From Halovulum dunhuangense (GTDB lineage: Bacteria > Pseudomonadota > Alphaproteobacteria > Rhodobacterales > Rhodobacteraceae), in the NCBI RefSeq assembly GCF_013093415.1, contig NZ_JABFBC010000001.1:806001-870000 (forward strand): a DNA stretch of 64,000 nucleotides, read 5' to 3'. The translations under genes were made by a program, and so were the position numbers. Shown here in pieces: positions 54,094-63,159 of this stretch. The number at the start of each line of letters is the position of its first letter. Within the stretch, counting starts at the first letter, position 1. Under the pieces are notes generated by a model. The model saw nothing but the letters and a program-made list of their open reading frames with translations, was not told the DNA's origin and did not search any database.

Positions 54094-55485
54094 ATGTCAG
54101 ACTCGACCAGCAACCGGATGTGGGGCGGGCGGTTCGCCGAGGGGCCCGACGCGATCATGGAAGCGATCAACGCCTCGATCGGGTTCGACCAACGCCTCGC
54201 TGCGCAGGATATCACCGGCAGCCGCGCCCACGCGGCCATGCTCGCAGCCTGTGGTATCATCAGCGATAGCGATGCGCAGGCGATCCGGGAAGGTCTGCTC
54301 ACGGTCTTGTCAGAGATCGAGGCCGGGCGTTTCAGCTTTTCCACGGCGCTCGAGGACATCCACATGAATGTCGAGGCGCGGCTGAAGGAGCTTATCGGCG
54401 AACCCGCCGGACGCCTTCACACCGCGCGATCGCGCAACGACCAGGTGGCGACCGACTTCCGCCTGTGGGTGCGCGACCAGTGCGACGCGGCGATCACGGG
54501 GCTCGAGGCGCTGCAGCGCGCGCTTGTCGCGCAGGCCGAGGCCGGGGCCGACTGGGTGATGCCGGGCTTCACGCATCTTCAGACCGCGCAGCCGGTGACC
54601 TGGGGCCACCACATGATGGCCTATGTCGAGATGTTCGGCCGTGATGCCGCGCGGATGCGCGACGCCCGCGCACGCATGAACGAAAGCCCGCTGGGGGCTG
54701 CGGCGCTGGCCGGCACCTCCTTTCCCATCGACCGCGAGATGACGGCGCAGGCGCTGGGCTTCGACCGCCCGATGGCGAACTCGCTCGATGCGGTGTCGGA
54801 TCGCGACTTCGCCCTGGAGTTCCTGTCCTCGGCCACGATCTGCGCGATGCATCTGAGCCGGCTGGCCGAAGAGCTGGTGATCTGGTCCTCGGCGCAGTTC
54901 CGCTTCGTGGCCTTGTCCGACCGCTTCTCTACCGGCTCGTCCATCATGCCGCAGAAGAAGAACCCGGACGCGGCCGAGCTGATCCGCGCAAAGGTGGGCC
55001 GGATCCTTGGCGCGCAGGTGGGGCTGACCATGGTGATGAAAGGCCTGCCGCTTGCCTATTCCAAGGACATGCAGGAGGACAAGGAACAGGTCTTCGACGC
55101 GGCCGACAGCCTGATGCTGGCGCTGGCGGCGATGACCGGCATGGTGTCCGACATGACCGCGAACCGCACCGCGCTCGAGGCGGCGGCGGGGTCCGGCTTT
55201 TCGACCGCGACCGACCTGGCCGACTGGCTGGTGCGGGCGCTGGGCCTGCCCTTCCGCGAGGCGCATCACGTCACCGGGGCGCTGGTCCGCATGGCAGAAA
55301 CGCAGGGCTGCGACCTGCACGAGCTGGAACTGGGTCAGATGCAGTCGGTCCATTCCGGCATCACGGCAGATGTCTATGACGTCCTTGGCGTGCACAATTC
55401 CGTCGCCAGCCGCATCTCTTACGGGGGCACAGCGCCTGTCCGCGTGCGCGAACAGGTCGCGCGCTGGAAGGGGCTCCTCGGGTGA
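54094..55485 (+). CDS. argH: Argininosuccinate lyase
   Basis: A 463-residue fumarase/aspartase superfamily enzyme, last step of arginine synthesis. [20 protein letters not shown] is typical, [17 protein letters not shown] near residue 110 and the signature [13 protein letters not shown] from residue 281. The ATG at 54094 is preceded by AAGG at nine bases. The stop overlaps a 30-residue lipoprotein gene (GTGA). Confidence 0.95.
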   Translation: MSDSTSNRMWGGRFAEGPDAIMEAINASIGFDQRLAAQDITGSRAHAAMLAACGIISDSDAQAIREGLLTVLSEIEAGRFSFSTALEDIHMNVEARLKELIGEPAGRLHTARSRNDQVATDFRLWVRDQCDAAITGLEALQRALVAQAEAGADWVMPGFTHLQTAQPVTWGHHMMAYVEMFGRDAARMRDARARMNESPLGAAALAGTSFPIDREMTAQALGFDRPMANSLDAVSDRDFALEFLSSATICAMHLSRLAEELVIWSSAQFRFVALSDRFSTGSSIMPQKKNPDAAELIRAKVGRILGAQVGLTMVMKGLPLAYSKDMQEDKEQVFDAADSLMLALAAMTGMVSDMTANRTALEAAAGSGFSTATDLADWLVRALGLPFREAHHVTGALVRMAETQGCDLHELELGQMQSVHSGITADVYDVLGVHNSVASRISYGGTAPVRVREQVARWKGLLG

Positions 55486-55574
55486 GGGCGGTCCTGATCC
55501 TGGCCCTGTTCGCCCTGTCGGCCTGCGGGATCAAGGGCGACCCGTTGCCGGTCAGCCGCGCTGCGCAGCCCTGA
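55482..55574 (+). CDS. LptM-like small lipoprotein
   Basis: A 30-residue frame starting with GTG that overlaps the argH stop. It encodes a lipoprotein signal with lipobox LSAC (Cys 15) followed by [10 protein letters not shown] and ends at TGA 55574. The C-G-[IL]-K-G sequence after the lipobox resembles LptM (YifL), which helps mature the LptD/LptE lipopolysaccharide translocon. An argH-lptM-lysA order is common in proteobacteria. Its small size makes it easy to miss. Confidence 0.75.
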   Translation: MRAVLILALFALSACGIKGDPLPVSRAAQP

Positions 55575-55638
55575 GCCCTGCTTGACCCTTGTCCGGGCGC
55601 GGGCTAGCTGGCGCTCACGCCAGACCGGAGGAAACGCC

Positions 55639-55956
55639 ATGACCGCCACGCGCGTACTGTACCTGATACTGACCATCGTCGGCGCGACCCTGCCGATGTA
55701 CTATTTCGTGTCGTGGTTCATGGAAAACGGCTGGTCGCTCGCCGCCATGGTCGATGCCTGGCATGTGAACGACGCAACTTCCGGGCTGGTGTGGGATCTG
55801 ACCATCGCGGCCCTTGCGCTGACCGTCTTCATCATCGCCGAGGCCGTGGTGCGCCGCGACTGGCTGAGCCTGATCGCGATACCGGCCACGTTCTGCATCG
55901 GCGTTTCCTGCGGCTTGCCGCTTTATCTTTTCCTGCGATCGAGGCCGCGCGACTGA
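55639..55956 (+). CDS. DUF2834 domain-containing membrane protein
   Basis: A 105-residue protein with three hydrophobic segments (about 5-27, 48-66 and 78-98), matching DUF2834; function unknown. ATSGLVWDLTIAALALTVFI is the conserved block. GGAGGAAA precedes the ATG at 55639. Its stop overlaps the lysA start (TGATG). Confidence 0.8.
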   Translation: MTATRVLYLILTIVGATLPMYYFVSWFMENGWSLAAMVDAWHVNDATSGLVWDLTIAALALTVFIIAEAVVRRDWLSLIAIPATFCIGVSCGLPLYLFLRSRPRD

Positions 55957-57224
55957 TGGATCACTTCCTTTACCGATCCGGGATCCTCCACGCCGAGGAT
56001 GTGCCGGTCCCCGAAATCGCGGCCGCCGTCGGCACGCCGTTCTACGTCTATTCGACCGCGACCCTGACCCGGCATTACCGCGTCTTCCAGGAGGCGCTGG
56101 CCGGGCTCGATCACCTGATCTGCTATGCGATGAAGGCCAATTCCAACCAGGCGGTGCTGGTCACGCTGGCGCGGCTGGGCGCCGGCATGGACGTCGTGTC
56201 GGGGGGCGAATACCTGCGCGCCCGCGCCGCCGGCGTGCCGGGCGAGCGGATCGTCTTTTCCGGCGTCGGCAAGACCGCAGCCGAGATGCGCATGGCGCTG
56301 GAAGGCGGCATCCGCCAGTTCAACGTCGAAAGCGAGCCCGAATTGCGCATGCTTTCCGCCGTGGCCGAAAGGCTGGGAAAGCGCGCCCCGATCACCCTGC
56401 GGGTGAACCCCGACGTCGACGCGAAGACGCACGCCAAGATCGCGACCGGCAAGTCCGAGAACAAGTTCGGCATCCCGATCGGCAAGGCCCGCGCCGTGTA
56501 TGCCGAGGCGGCCGCCCTGCCAGGGATCGAGGTGGTTGGTATCGACGTCCATATCGGCTCGCAGCTGACGGATCTGGACCCCTATCGCCACGCCTTTCTC
56601 AAGGTGGCCGAACTGACGCGCGCGCTCCGCGCGGACGGGCATGATATCCGGCGGCTCGACCTCGGCGGTGGGCTTGGGATCCCCTACATGTCCACCAACG
56701 CGGCCCCGCCGCTGCCCAGCGATTATGGCCAGATCGTCCACGAAACAGTGGGCGACCTGGGTGCCGAGATCGAGATCGAGCCGGGCCGCCTGATCGTGGG
56801 CAACGCGGGGATCCTCGTTTCCGAAGTGCTCTACATCAAGCATGGCGAGGGGCGGGATTTCGTGATTCTCGACGCGGCCATGAACGACCTGATCCGCCCC
56901 GCCATGTACGAGGCGCATCACGATATCGTGCCCGTGGCCGAGGCCGAGCCGGGGTCGGCGCCCCAGCCCTTCGACGTGGTGGGGCCGGTCTGCGAGACCG
57001 GTGACACCTTTGCACGGCAACGGCTTCTGCCGCCGCTTTCGCAGGGGGATCTGGTGGCCTTCCGGTCGGCCGGCGCCTATGGCGCGGTCATGGCCTCGGA
57101 ATACAATACGCGTCCACTGGTGCCCGAGGTGCTGGTCAACGGCAATCAATTCGCCGTGGTGCGCGCGCGGCCAAGCTTTGACGAAATCATTTCCCGCGAT
57201 ACCATCCCCCCATGGTTGGAGTGA
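55956..57224 (+). CDS. lysA: Diaminopimelate decarboxylase
   Basis: A 422-residue PLP enzyme with an alanine-racemase-like barrel, last step of lysine synthesis. The PLP lysine is K60 in CYAMKANSN; IDVHIGSQLTDL, LDLGGGLGIPY and EPGRLIVGNAG bind cofactor and substrate. The partner-subunit Cys is in VGPVCETGDTFA (about 346), and SAGAYGAVMASEYN lies near the C-terminus. It overlaps the DUF2834 gene by one base (TGATG). Confidence 0.95.
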   Translation: MDHFLYRSGILHAEDVPVPEIAAAVGTPFYVYSTATLTRHYRVFQEALAGLDHLICYAMKANSNQAVLVTLARLGAGMDVVSGGEYLRARAAGVPGERIVFSGVGKTAAEMRMALEGGIRQFNVESEPELRMLSAVAERLGKRAPITLRVNPDVDAKTHAKIATGKSENKFGIPIGKARAVYAEAAALPGIEVVGIDVHIGSQLTDLDPYRHAFLKVAELTRALRADGHDIRRLDLGGGLGIPYMSTNAAPPLPSDYGQIVHETVGDLGAEIEIEPGRLIVGNAGILVSEVLYIKHGEGRDFVILDAAMNDLIRPAMYEAHHDIVPVAEAEPGSAPQPFDVVGPVCETGDTFARQRLLPPLSQGDLVAFRSAGAYGAVMASEYNTRPLVPEVLVNGNQFAVVRARPSFDEIISRDTIPPWLE

Positions 57225-57275
57225 ACGGGATATCGAGAGGGGCCGCGCCTGTCTCTGCCCGATCAGGAGACAGCG

Positions 57276-59849
57276 ATGCCCATCGGGACCGAAGCGCCGC
57301 GTAATTCAGGCCATGGCGAGGCGCGGCTCCGTCAGCAGATCCGGCGGACGCGACTGGCGATGATGGCCGAGGCGATGACCCGGGCCTACTGGCCGGTCAC
57401 GACGCTGGGCATGGCCGGGATAGCCTTCTGGGCCTTTGGCGGTCTCGCGTCGCTCGGCCCCGATCTTTCGCTGGTCGCTGTCGGGGTGTTCGGTCTTGGC
57501 CTCGTCTTGCTGATCGCGCTGGGCACCCGTCGCCTGGAATGGCCAAGCGAAGCGGATGCCGTCGCGCGGCTGGACGCAGCCCTGCCGGGACGCCCGATAT
57601 CCTCTCTTTCGGATACCATTGCGGTGGGCCGCGACGATCCCGGCGCTCAGGCGCTCTGGCAACGCCACCTCGAGAGGATGGCCGAACGCGCGGCCGCCGC
57701 GCGCGCCAGCCGTCCCGACCTGCGCCTGTCCGGGCGCGATCCCTATGCGCTGCGCCTCGTGGCGCTGGTCGCCGTCGTGGCCGCCGCACTCTTCGCGCGT
57801 GGGCCCGCGCCGGTCGAGCTGGCGCTGCCCGGCGGCGGCACAGCCTCCGCTCCGGTTGCCGCAGGCCCGAGTTTCGAGGCCTGGGCGAACCCGCCCGCCT
57901 ACACAGGGCGCCCCACGCTCTACCTTGCCGCCGACACGCCACCACGCCTGGATCTGCCGCAGGGAACCGAGGTGACAGTGCGTGTCTACGGCGCAGAAGG
58001 TGGCCATGCCCTGACGGAGACGGTGTCAGGGGCCGCGGCTGGGCTTCAGGCGATTGCCGAGGGCATCAGCTCTGCCACATTCCCCATCGCATCGAGCGGG
58101 CGTATCGCCCTTCTCGAGAACGGATCCGAGATCGCCGGCTGGGACGTGACGCTGATCCCCGACCAGCCGCCCCGCATCGCCCCAGAGGGCGACATGGCGC
58201 GCGCCGCCTCCGGCGCGATGGAACTCGGCTTCACCGCAAGCGACGATTACGGCGTCGCCTCGGCGCAGGCGCGGATCACGCTGGACCTGGACGAGGTCGA
58301 TCGCCGTCATGGCCTGGTCGTCGCGCCCGAAGAGCGTGAGGAAATCGTGCTCGATCTGCCCATGCCCTTCTCCGGGGGCAGCGAGGAAGTGGCCGAGACC
58401 CTGGTCGAGGATCTGTCCAGGCACCCGTGGGTCGGCCTGCCGGTACGGGTCGAGTTGCTGGCGCTGGACGATGCGGGGCAGGAAGGCGTGGCCGCGCCCG
58501 CGCCGGGTACCCTGCCGGGCCGTCGCTTCTTCGACCCGCTGGCGCGCGCCATCCTCGAACAACGCCGCGACCTGCTCTGGAGCGTCGAGAACGCGGACCG
58601 CGTGGACATGATGCTGCGGGTCATCACCCATGCGCCGGACGACGTGTTCACCAACCCCACCGCCTACATGATGGCGCGCATGGCGCTTCGCCGGCTGGGC
58701 TATGCCACCGAGGACGGGTTGGACGCGGCCGAGCGGGACGATATCGCCGAACTTCTGTGGCAGACGGCGCTTGTGGTCGAGGACGGGTCCCTTTCCGATG
58801 CAAGGGAACGCCTGCGCCGGGCCCAGGACAGGCTGTCGGATGCACTTCGGAACGGCGCGACCGAGGAAGAGATCGCCGAGTTGATGCAGGAACTGCGCGA
58901 GGCGATGCAGGACTACATGCAGCAGCTCGCGCAGGAAGCGATGCGCAACCAGGACCAGATGGCCCAGCAGCCGCAGCCGGATCCTTCGATGACGCTGAGC
59001 CAGGACCAGCTTCAGCAGATGCTGGACGAGATCCAGCGCCTTGCCGAAAGCGGTCAGCAGGAACAGGCGCAGGCCTTGCTTGAGCAGTTGCAGCAGCTGC
59101 TTGAAAACCTGCAGATGCAGATGGCGCAGGGCGGGCAGAACGGCCAGCAGCAGGGCCAGCAGATGATGCAGGAGTTGCAGGACACGCTGCGCCAGCAGCA
59201 GGATCTGGCCGATGACAGCTTCCAGGAGTTGCAGCGCCAGTTCAACCAGAACCGCCAGCCCGGACAGCAGGGCCAGCAACAGGGCCAGCCCGGCCAGCCC
59301 GGTCAACAGCAAGGGCTAGGGCAGGGTCAGGGGCAGACCCCCGGCATGTCCGCCGAACAGCTGGCTCAGCGGCAGGAAGCGCTGCGGCAGATGCTGGACC
59401 AGTTGCGCGGCCAGCTTCCATCCCCCGGGACCGAAGGCGGTGCCGAGGCCCGCGATCAGCTGGACGATGCCGAGCGCCAGATGGGCGGCGCGCGCGACAG
59501 CCTGGAGCAGGGCGATCTGGACGGTGCGCTTGACCGGCAGGCCGACGCGATGGAGGCGTTGCGCGAGGGTATCCGCGGCCTTGGCGAGGAAATGCAGCAA
59601 CAGGCGCAACAGAACCAGGGCGATGCCGGCGATCAGCCGGGCGAAGGCATGGCACGCGACGACCGCGATCCGCTGGGCCGTCCGTCGGGGGCGCGGGGCA
59701 ACATCCGCTCGGACGAGAACCTTCTTCCAGGGCAGGACATGATGCGCCGCGCGCAAGAGCTGTTCGACGAGATCCGCCGGCGGTCAGGCGAACAGAGCCG
59801 CCCCGACGAGGAACTCGACTACCTGCGCCGGCTGCTCGACCGCTTCTGA
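57276..59849 (+). CDS. TIGR02302/DUF4175 family membrane protein
   Basis: An 857-residue protein of the alphaproteobacterial TIGR02302/DUF4175 family, function unknown. Three hydrophobic segments (about 38-58, 62-82, 158-175) anchor it; a large, probably periplasmic region follows with ANPPAYTGRPTLYL and FTASDDYGVASAQARI, an immunoglobulin-like block. From about residue 520 it is helical, then extremely Gln/Gly-rich (about 560-790). The C-terminus ends RPDEELDYLRRLLDRF. GGAGACAGCG precedes the ATG. It follows lysA by 51 bases. Confidence 0.85.
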   Translation: MPIGTEAPRNSGHGEARLRQQIRRTRLAMMAEAMTRAYWPVTTLGMAGIAFWAFGGLASLGPDLSLVAVGVFGLGLVLLIALGTRRLEWPSEADAVARLDAALPGRPISSLSDTIAVGRDDPGAQALWQRHLERMAERAAAARASRPDLRLSGRDPYALRLVALVAVVAAALFARGPAPVELALPGGGTASAPVAAGPSFEAWANPPAYTGRPTLYLAADTPPRLDLPQGTEVTVRVYGAEGGHALTETVSGAAAGLQAIAEGISSATFPIASSGRIALLENGSEIAGWDVTLIPDQPPRIAPEGDMARAASGAMELGFTASDDYGVASAQARITLDLDEVDRRHGLVVAPEEREEIVLDLPMPFSGGSEEVAETLVEDLSRHPWVGLPVRVELLALDDAGQEGVAAPAPGTLPGRRFFDPLARAILEQRRDLLWSVENADRVDMMLRVITHAPDDVFTNPTAYMMARMALRRLGYATEDGLDAAERDDIAELLWQTALVVEDGSLSDARERLRRAQDRLSDALRNGATEEEIAELMQELREAMQDYMQQLAQEAMRNQDQMAQQPQPDPSMTLSQDQLQQMLDEIQRLAESGQQEQAQALLEQLQQLLENLQMQMAQGGQNGQQQGQQMMQELQDTLRQQQDLADDSFQELQRQFNQNRQPGQQGQQQGQPGQPGQQQGLGQGQGQTPGMSAEQLAQRQEALRQMLDQLRGQLPSPGTEGGAEARDQLDDAERQMGGARDSLEQGDLDGALDRQADAMEALREGIRGLGEEMQQQAQQNQGDAGDQPGEGMARDDRDPLGRPSGARGNIRSDENLLPGQDMMRRAQELFDEIRRRSGEQSRPDEELDYLRRLLDRF
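58910..59340 (+). repeat. Low-complexity CAG/CAA-rich tract inside the TIGR02302 gene
   Basis: Short CAG, GGCCAG and GGACAG units recur in frame and encode runs such as QQGQPGQPGQQQG. No exact long unit is tandemly repeated. The tract is prone to length change by slippage in steps of three, which would leave the frame open. Confidence 0.7.
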
Positions 59850-59859
59850 CGAAGACATG

Positions 59860-59886
59860 AAAAAGCCCGCCGCGCGGCGGGCTCAT
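59860..59886. terminator. Intrinsic terminator between TIGR02302 and the zinc-ribbon gene
   Basis: GCCCGCCG (59865-59872) and CGGCGGGC (59875-59882) form a perfect 8-base stem. On the minus strand TTTTT follows, ending the zinc-ribbon transcript. On the plus strand only TCATTT follows, so it may act weakly in that direction. Confidence 0.75.
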
Positions 59887-59908
59887 TTGGCGGCTACCGA
59901 TCCGAAGA

Positions 59909-60724
59909 CTATTGCGTCGCGGCCGTATCGGTCGTTTCGGTCTGTCCGATCAGCGGCGCGCCGTATTGCACGAAGAGCCGCTCCACCTCGAGTCGCGCGC
60001 CGGCGATCACCGCGTTGACCCGCTCGAAGACCGGGCCCGCCGGCGGATAGGCGCTGACGATCATGTTCTGCGACAGGACCAGGGCCGCGGCCAGCACCGC
60101 CAGCACCAGTCCGGTCCGGAAACCGCGACCCAGCGCGCCGCGGCGGGGCCGGTTGGACTTCTCCTCCTGCTCATAGGCCCTGAGTGCTTCTGCCAGCCCG
60201 TCCCGACGTCCTGACGGCGCGCCGGACGCGGAGTTCTCGTCCAGATCCCACTTGCGCGGCGCATCGCGCGGATCGGGGGCCGCAAGATCCACCCCCGCGG
60301 CCTCGGCCGCGACGTTCAGGTTGCGCTTCTGCGACCTGGCCTTGTCGTCGCTTTCGAAATCGCCTCCCTCGGCCGCGATCTGCGCCCGCAGGGCGGCGAG
60401 GATGGCTTCATCATCCAGGTCGTCGTCCGGCTCACCCCTGGTCGGCGTGCCGGTATCCGCCGCGTCCCGCACCGCGATCTCGTCCCGCACAGCCGCCGCC
60501 AGGGCGCTGCGTTCTTCCTCGGGCAGCCGTTCGGACGGGCGTGCGGGGCGCGGTGCCTCCGGCTCTGTGGCCGCAGGCTCCAGCCGCATGGGCGCATCGG
60601 CGCGCACGGGGTATTGCACCCACAGTTCGTCACAGCTCGAGCACTGGACTTCCCTTCCCTCTTCGGGAAAGAGGTTCTCGTCCACCTCGTACTGGGCCCC
60701 GCAACTCGGACATACCAGACGCAT
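59909..60724 (-). CDS. MJ0042-type zinc-ribbon membrane protein
   Basis: A 271-residue protein. The N-terminal MJ0042 zinc ribbon has C5, C8 (VCPSCGAQYEVDE) and C28, C31 (VQCSSCDELW). A long, charged, probably disordered region follows (about 50-200) with acidic DDDLDDEAILAALRAQIA. One membrane segment at about 205-226 leads to a short periplasmic tail. Function unknown; a link to division through neighbouring ftsE is only positional. It ends at a strong terminator. Confidence 0.82.
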   Translation of the reverse strand: MRLVCPSCGAQYEVDENLFPEEGREVQCSSCDELWVQYPVRADAPMRLEPAATEPEAPRPARPSERLPEEERSALAAAVRDEIAVRDAADTGTPTRGEPDDDLDDEAILAALRAQIAAEGGDFESDDKARSQKRNLNVAAEAAGVDLAAPDPRDAPRKWDLDENSASGAPSGRRDGLAEALRAYEQEEKSNRPRRGALGRGFRTGLVLAVLAAALVLSQNMIVSAYPPAGPVFERVNAVIAGARLEVERLFVQYGAPLIGQTETTDTAATQ

Positions 60725-60854
60725 ACCGCTTTTCCCTGTTCTCTCGCCGTCCCGTTGCCGCGATCATTAACGACCTTGCATCACGTTGCAACCCGGCGGT
60801 AACACGGTGCCCGCAGGGGGAATGCGATCCCTCGGGGAAAGGCAGGCAGCGCCG

Positions 60855-61532
60855 GTGATCTCTTTCGAGAAGGCAAGTTTCGCCTATGGCGACCGCCCGG
60901 TCCTGACCGGGGTGACACAGACGCTTGAGCCGGGGGGCTTCTACTTCCTGACCGGGCCGTCGGGATCCGGCAAGACCACCTTTCTCAAGCTCTGCACCCT
61001 GGCCGAGATTCCGCAATCCGGCAGCGCCCGCTACTTCGGCGAAGAGGCCGGGACGCTCGATCGCGAGGGGATCGCGCGGATGCGGCAGCGGATGGGTGTG
61101 GTTCATCAGGATTGCCAGTTTCTCGATCACCTGCCGCTGCGCCGGAACATCGCCCTGCCACTGGAACTGGCGGGACGCCGCAAGCCAGAACACGAAGGCG
61201 ATATCGATGATCTCATGGCCTGGGTCGGGCTGAGCGACCGGGCAGAGGCCCTGCCGCCGGAACTGTCGGGCGGCGAACGCCAGCGCGCCGCACTGGCACG
61301 GGCGGTGATCCTGTCGCCCGATATCCTGATCGCGGACGAGCCCACGGGCAACATCGACAAGGACATGGGCCGCCGTATCCTTGCTCTCCTGATCGAGCTG
61401 AACCGCCTTGGCCGCACCGTTCTGATCGCGACCCACGACCTTGAGCTGATCCGCGCGGCCAAGGCCGAGATATCCGCCCGCGTGCTGCGCATCGCGGGCG
61501 GATGCATCACCCAGGCGGGGGCCGAACTGTGA
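60855..61532 (+). CDS. ftsE: Cell division ATP-binding protein FtsE
   Basis: A 225-residue ABC ATPase. Walker A GPSGSGKTT is at residues 34-42, the signature LSGGERQR begins at 137, and Walker B ILIADEPTGNID is near 157. FtsEX links septum peptidoglycan hydrolysis to the Z ring. GTG at 60855 (VISFEKASFAYG) matches the usual FtsE start; ATG at 60822 would add eleven residues. The stop overlaps ftsX (GTGA). Confidence 0.9.
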   Translation: MISFEKASFAYGDRPVLTGVTQTLEPGGFYFLTGPSGSGKTTFLKLCTLAEIPQSGSARYFGEEAGTLDREGIARMRQRMGVVHQDCQFLDHLPLRRNIALPLELAGRRKPEHEGDIDDLMAWVGLSDRAEALPPELSGGERQRAALARAVILSPDILIADEPTGNIDKDMGRRILALLIELNRLGRTVLIATHDLELIRAAKAEISARVLRIAGGCITQAGAEL

Positions 61533-62416
61533 AGATCCTGTCCTTGCTTTCCCTGCTGCGCGGCGACCGCAGCGCCGACGATACCGTTCCGCCCAGTGGC
61601 GTGACGGGGCACCTGACGATCCTCGCGGCTGCCGCGATGGCGCTGCTGACGGTCTTTGCCCTGTCCGGTGCAATGAGTGCGGGGCGCATCGCCCAGAACT
61701 GGGCCGGGGCGATGGGGGCGCAGGCCACGCTGGAATTGCCCGGAACACCCGACGAGCGGGCCGAACAGGCCGAACGGGCCCGGCTGATCCTGGGTCAGAC
61801 GCCGGGTGTCAGCACCGTGCGCAGCCTGACCCCGGACGAGATCCGCGACCTGCTGTCGCCCTGGATCGGCGATCCGTCGTTGCTGGCGGACGAGGACCTG
61901 CCGCTTCTTCTCGCGATAGAAGAGGGGCCGGATCTTGACCGGCAGGCGCTTGCGCTCAGGCTGGAGGGAGAGTTGCCGCAAGCCATTCTTCATCGGCACG
62001 ACGACTGGGCCGCGCGTATCGCCATGGCCGCGGAGCGGCTGCGCTGGCTGGCTCTGGGCTTCGCCGCGCTGGCACTCGGGGTCACGGCGGTCGTGGTCAC
62101 GCTGGCCGCGCGCGCATCGCTCGCCATGCATGGCCGGATGATCGAGACGCTGCGCCTGCTGGGCGCGCGCGACAGCTACATCGCCCGCGCCTTCGTACGG
62201 CGTTTCACGCTGCGCGCCCTGGCTGGGGCGGCTCTTGGCACGGTGCTGGCGGTGCTGCTGATCTTTGCCCTTGGCAGCGGTGTGGCCCCGCTGGATGTCC
62301 TGCGCCCGCAGGGCGCGGGCTGGCTGGCCGTTGCGCTGGTGCCGCTCTTCGCGGCGCTGCTCGCATTCTTCGCCACGCGGCGCGCGGCTTTCCGCGTGCT
62401 CCTGCGCATCCGATAG
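61529..62416 (+). CDS. ftsX: Cell division protein FtsX
   Basis: A 295-residue FtsX-type permease. TM1 lies at about 29-49, then a periplasmic loop (about 50-165), then three helices (LRWLALGFAALALGVTAVVV, LAGAALGTVLAVLLIFALG, GWLAVALVPLFAALLAFFA). MIETLRLLGARDSYIAR is the family coupling region. It starts with GTG overlapping ftsE. It is followed by an acyltransferase gene after eight bases. Confidence 0.9.
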   Translation: MKILSLLSLLRGDRSADDTVPPSGVTGHLTILAAAAMALLTVFALSGAMSAGRIAQNWAGAMGAQATLELPGTPDERAEQAERARLILGQTPGVSTVRSLTPDEIRDLLSPWIGDPSLLADEDLPLLLAIEEGPDLDRQALALRLEGELPQAILHRHDDWAARIAMAAERLRWLALGFAALALGVTAVVVTLAARASLAMHGRMIETLRLLGARDSYIARAFVRRFTLRALAGAALGTVLAVLLIFALGSGVAPLDVLRPQGAGWLAVALVPLFAALLAFFATRRAAFRVLLRIR

Positions 62417-62424
62417 GGGGGGTG

Positions 62425-63156
62425 ATGCAACTCCTGCGCTCGCTGGTCTTCGACCTGTGCTTCTATTCGCTGATGCTGGTCATGGGCATCCTCTATGCGC
62501 CGCTGGCGATGCTGCGGCGCGACGGGGCGAATATCGCGATCCGGCATTTCTGCATCGTGACGCTCTGGCTGCTTGAACGCATCTGCGGCCTGCGCTGCGA
62601 GGTGCGGGGCACGGTCCCGCAGGGCGACGTGATCATCGCCTCCAAGCACCAGTCGTTCCTGGACATCCTGATCCATTGCCGCCACCTGCCGCGCCCGCGC
62701 TTCATCATGAAGAAGGAACTGAAATGGGCGCCGATCCTGGGGCTCTATGCCATGCGCATGGGATCGACCCCGGTGCATCGCGGCCGCAAGGGAGAGACGG
62801 TGCAGAAGATGCTCGCCTCCGAGGCGCGGACGAATGGCAACGGGCAGCCCGGACAGCTGGTGATCTATCCGCAGGGGACCCGCGTCCATCCATCGGCGCG
62901 CGTGCCCTACAAGGTGGGGGCGGGGGTGCTCTACCAGCGTTTCCGCAAGCCCTGCATCCCGGCCGCCACGAATGTCGGGATCTTCTGGGGCCGCAACAGC
63001 ATGCTGCGCAAGCCCGGTCTGGCGGTGGTCGAATACCTGCCCGAGATCCCGGCCGGCCTGAGCCTTCAGGATTTCATGGGCAGGATGGAGCGGGAGGTGG
63101 AAACCGCCTCGGACGCGCTGATGGCCGAGGCGGGTTTCACGCGCGAAGCCGACTGA
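62425..63156 (+). CDS. 1-acyl-sn-glycerol-3-phosphate acyltransferase
   Basis: A 243-residue PlsC-type acyltransferase that acylates lysophosphatidic acid to phosphatidic acid. One membrane helix (about 8-30) precedes the catalytic HQSFLD (H75, D80). The third block reads YPQGTRV instead of the textbook FPEGTR; from memory this is common in related bacteria. A second glycerophosphate block is FIMKKELKWAPILG. GTG at 62422 is an alternative start. It lies in the ftsEX operon and is convergent with accA. Confidence 0.88.
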   Translation: MQLLRSLVFDLCFYSLMLVMGILYAPLAMLRRDGANIAIRHFCIVTLWLLERICGLRCEVRGTVPQGDVIIASKHQSFLDILIHCRHLPRPRFIMKKELKWAPILGLYAMRMGSTPVHRGRKGETVQKMLASEARTNGNGQPGQLVIYPQGTRVHPSARVPYKVGAGVLYQRFRKPCIPAATNVGIFWGRNSMLRKPGLAVVEYLPEIPAGLSLQDFMGRMEREVETASDALMAEAGFTREAD

Positions 63157-63159
63157 GCC

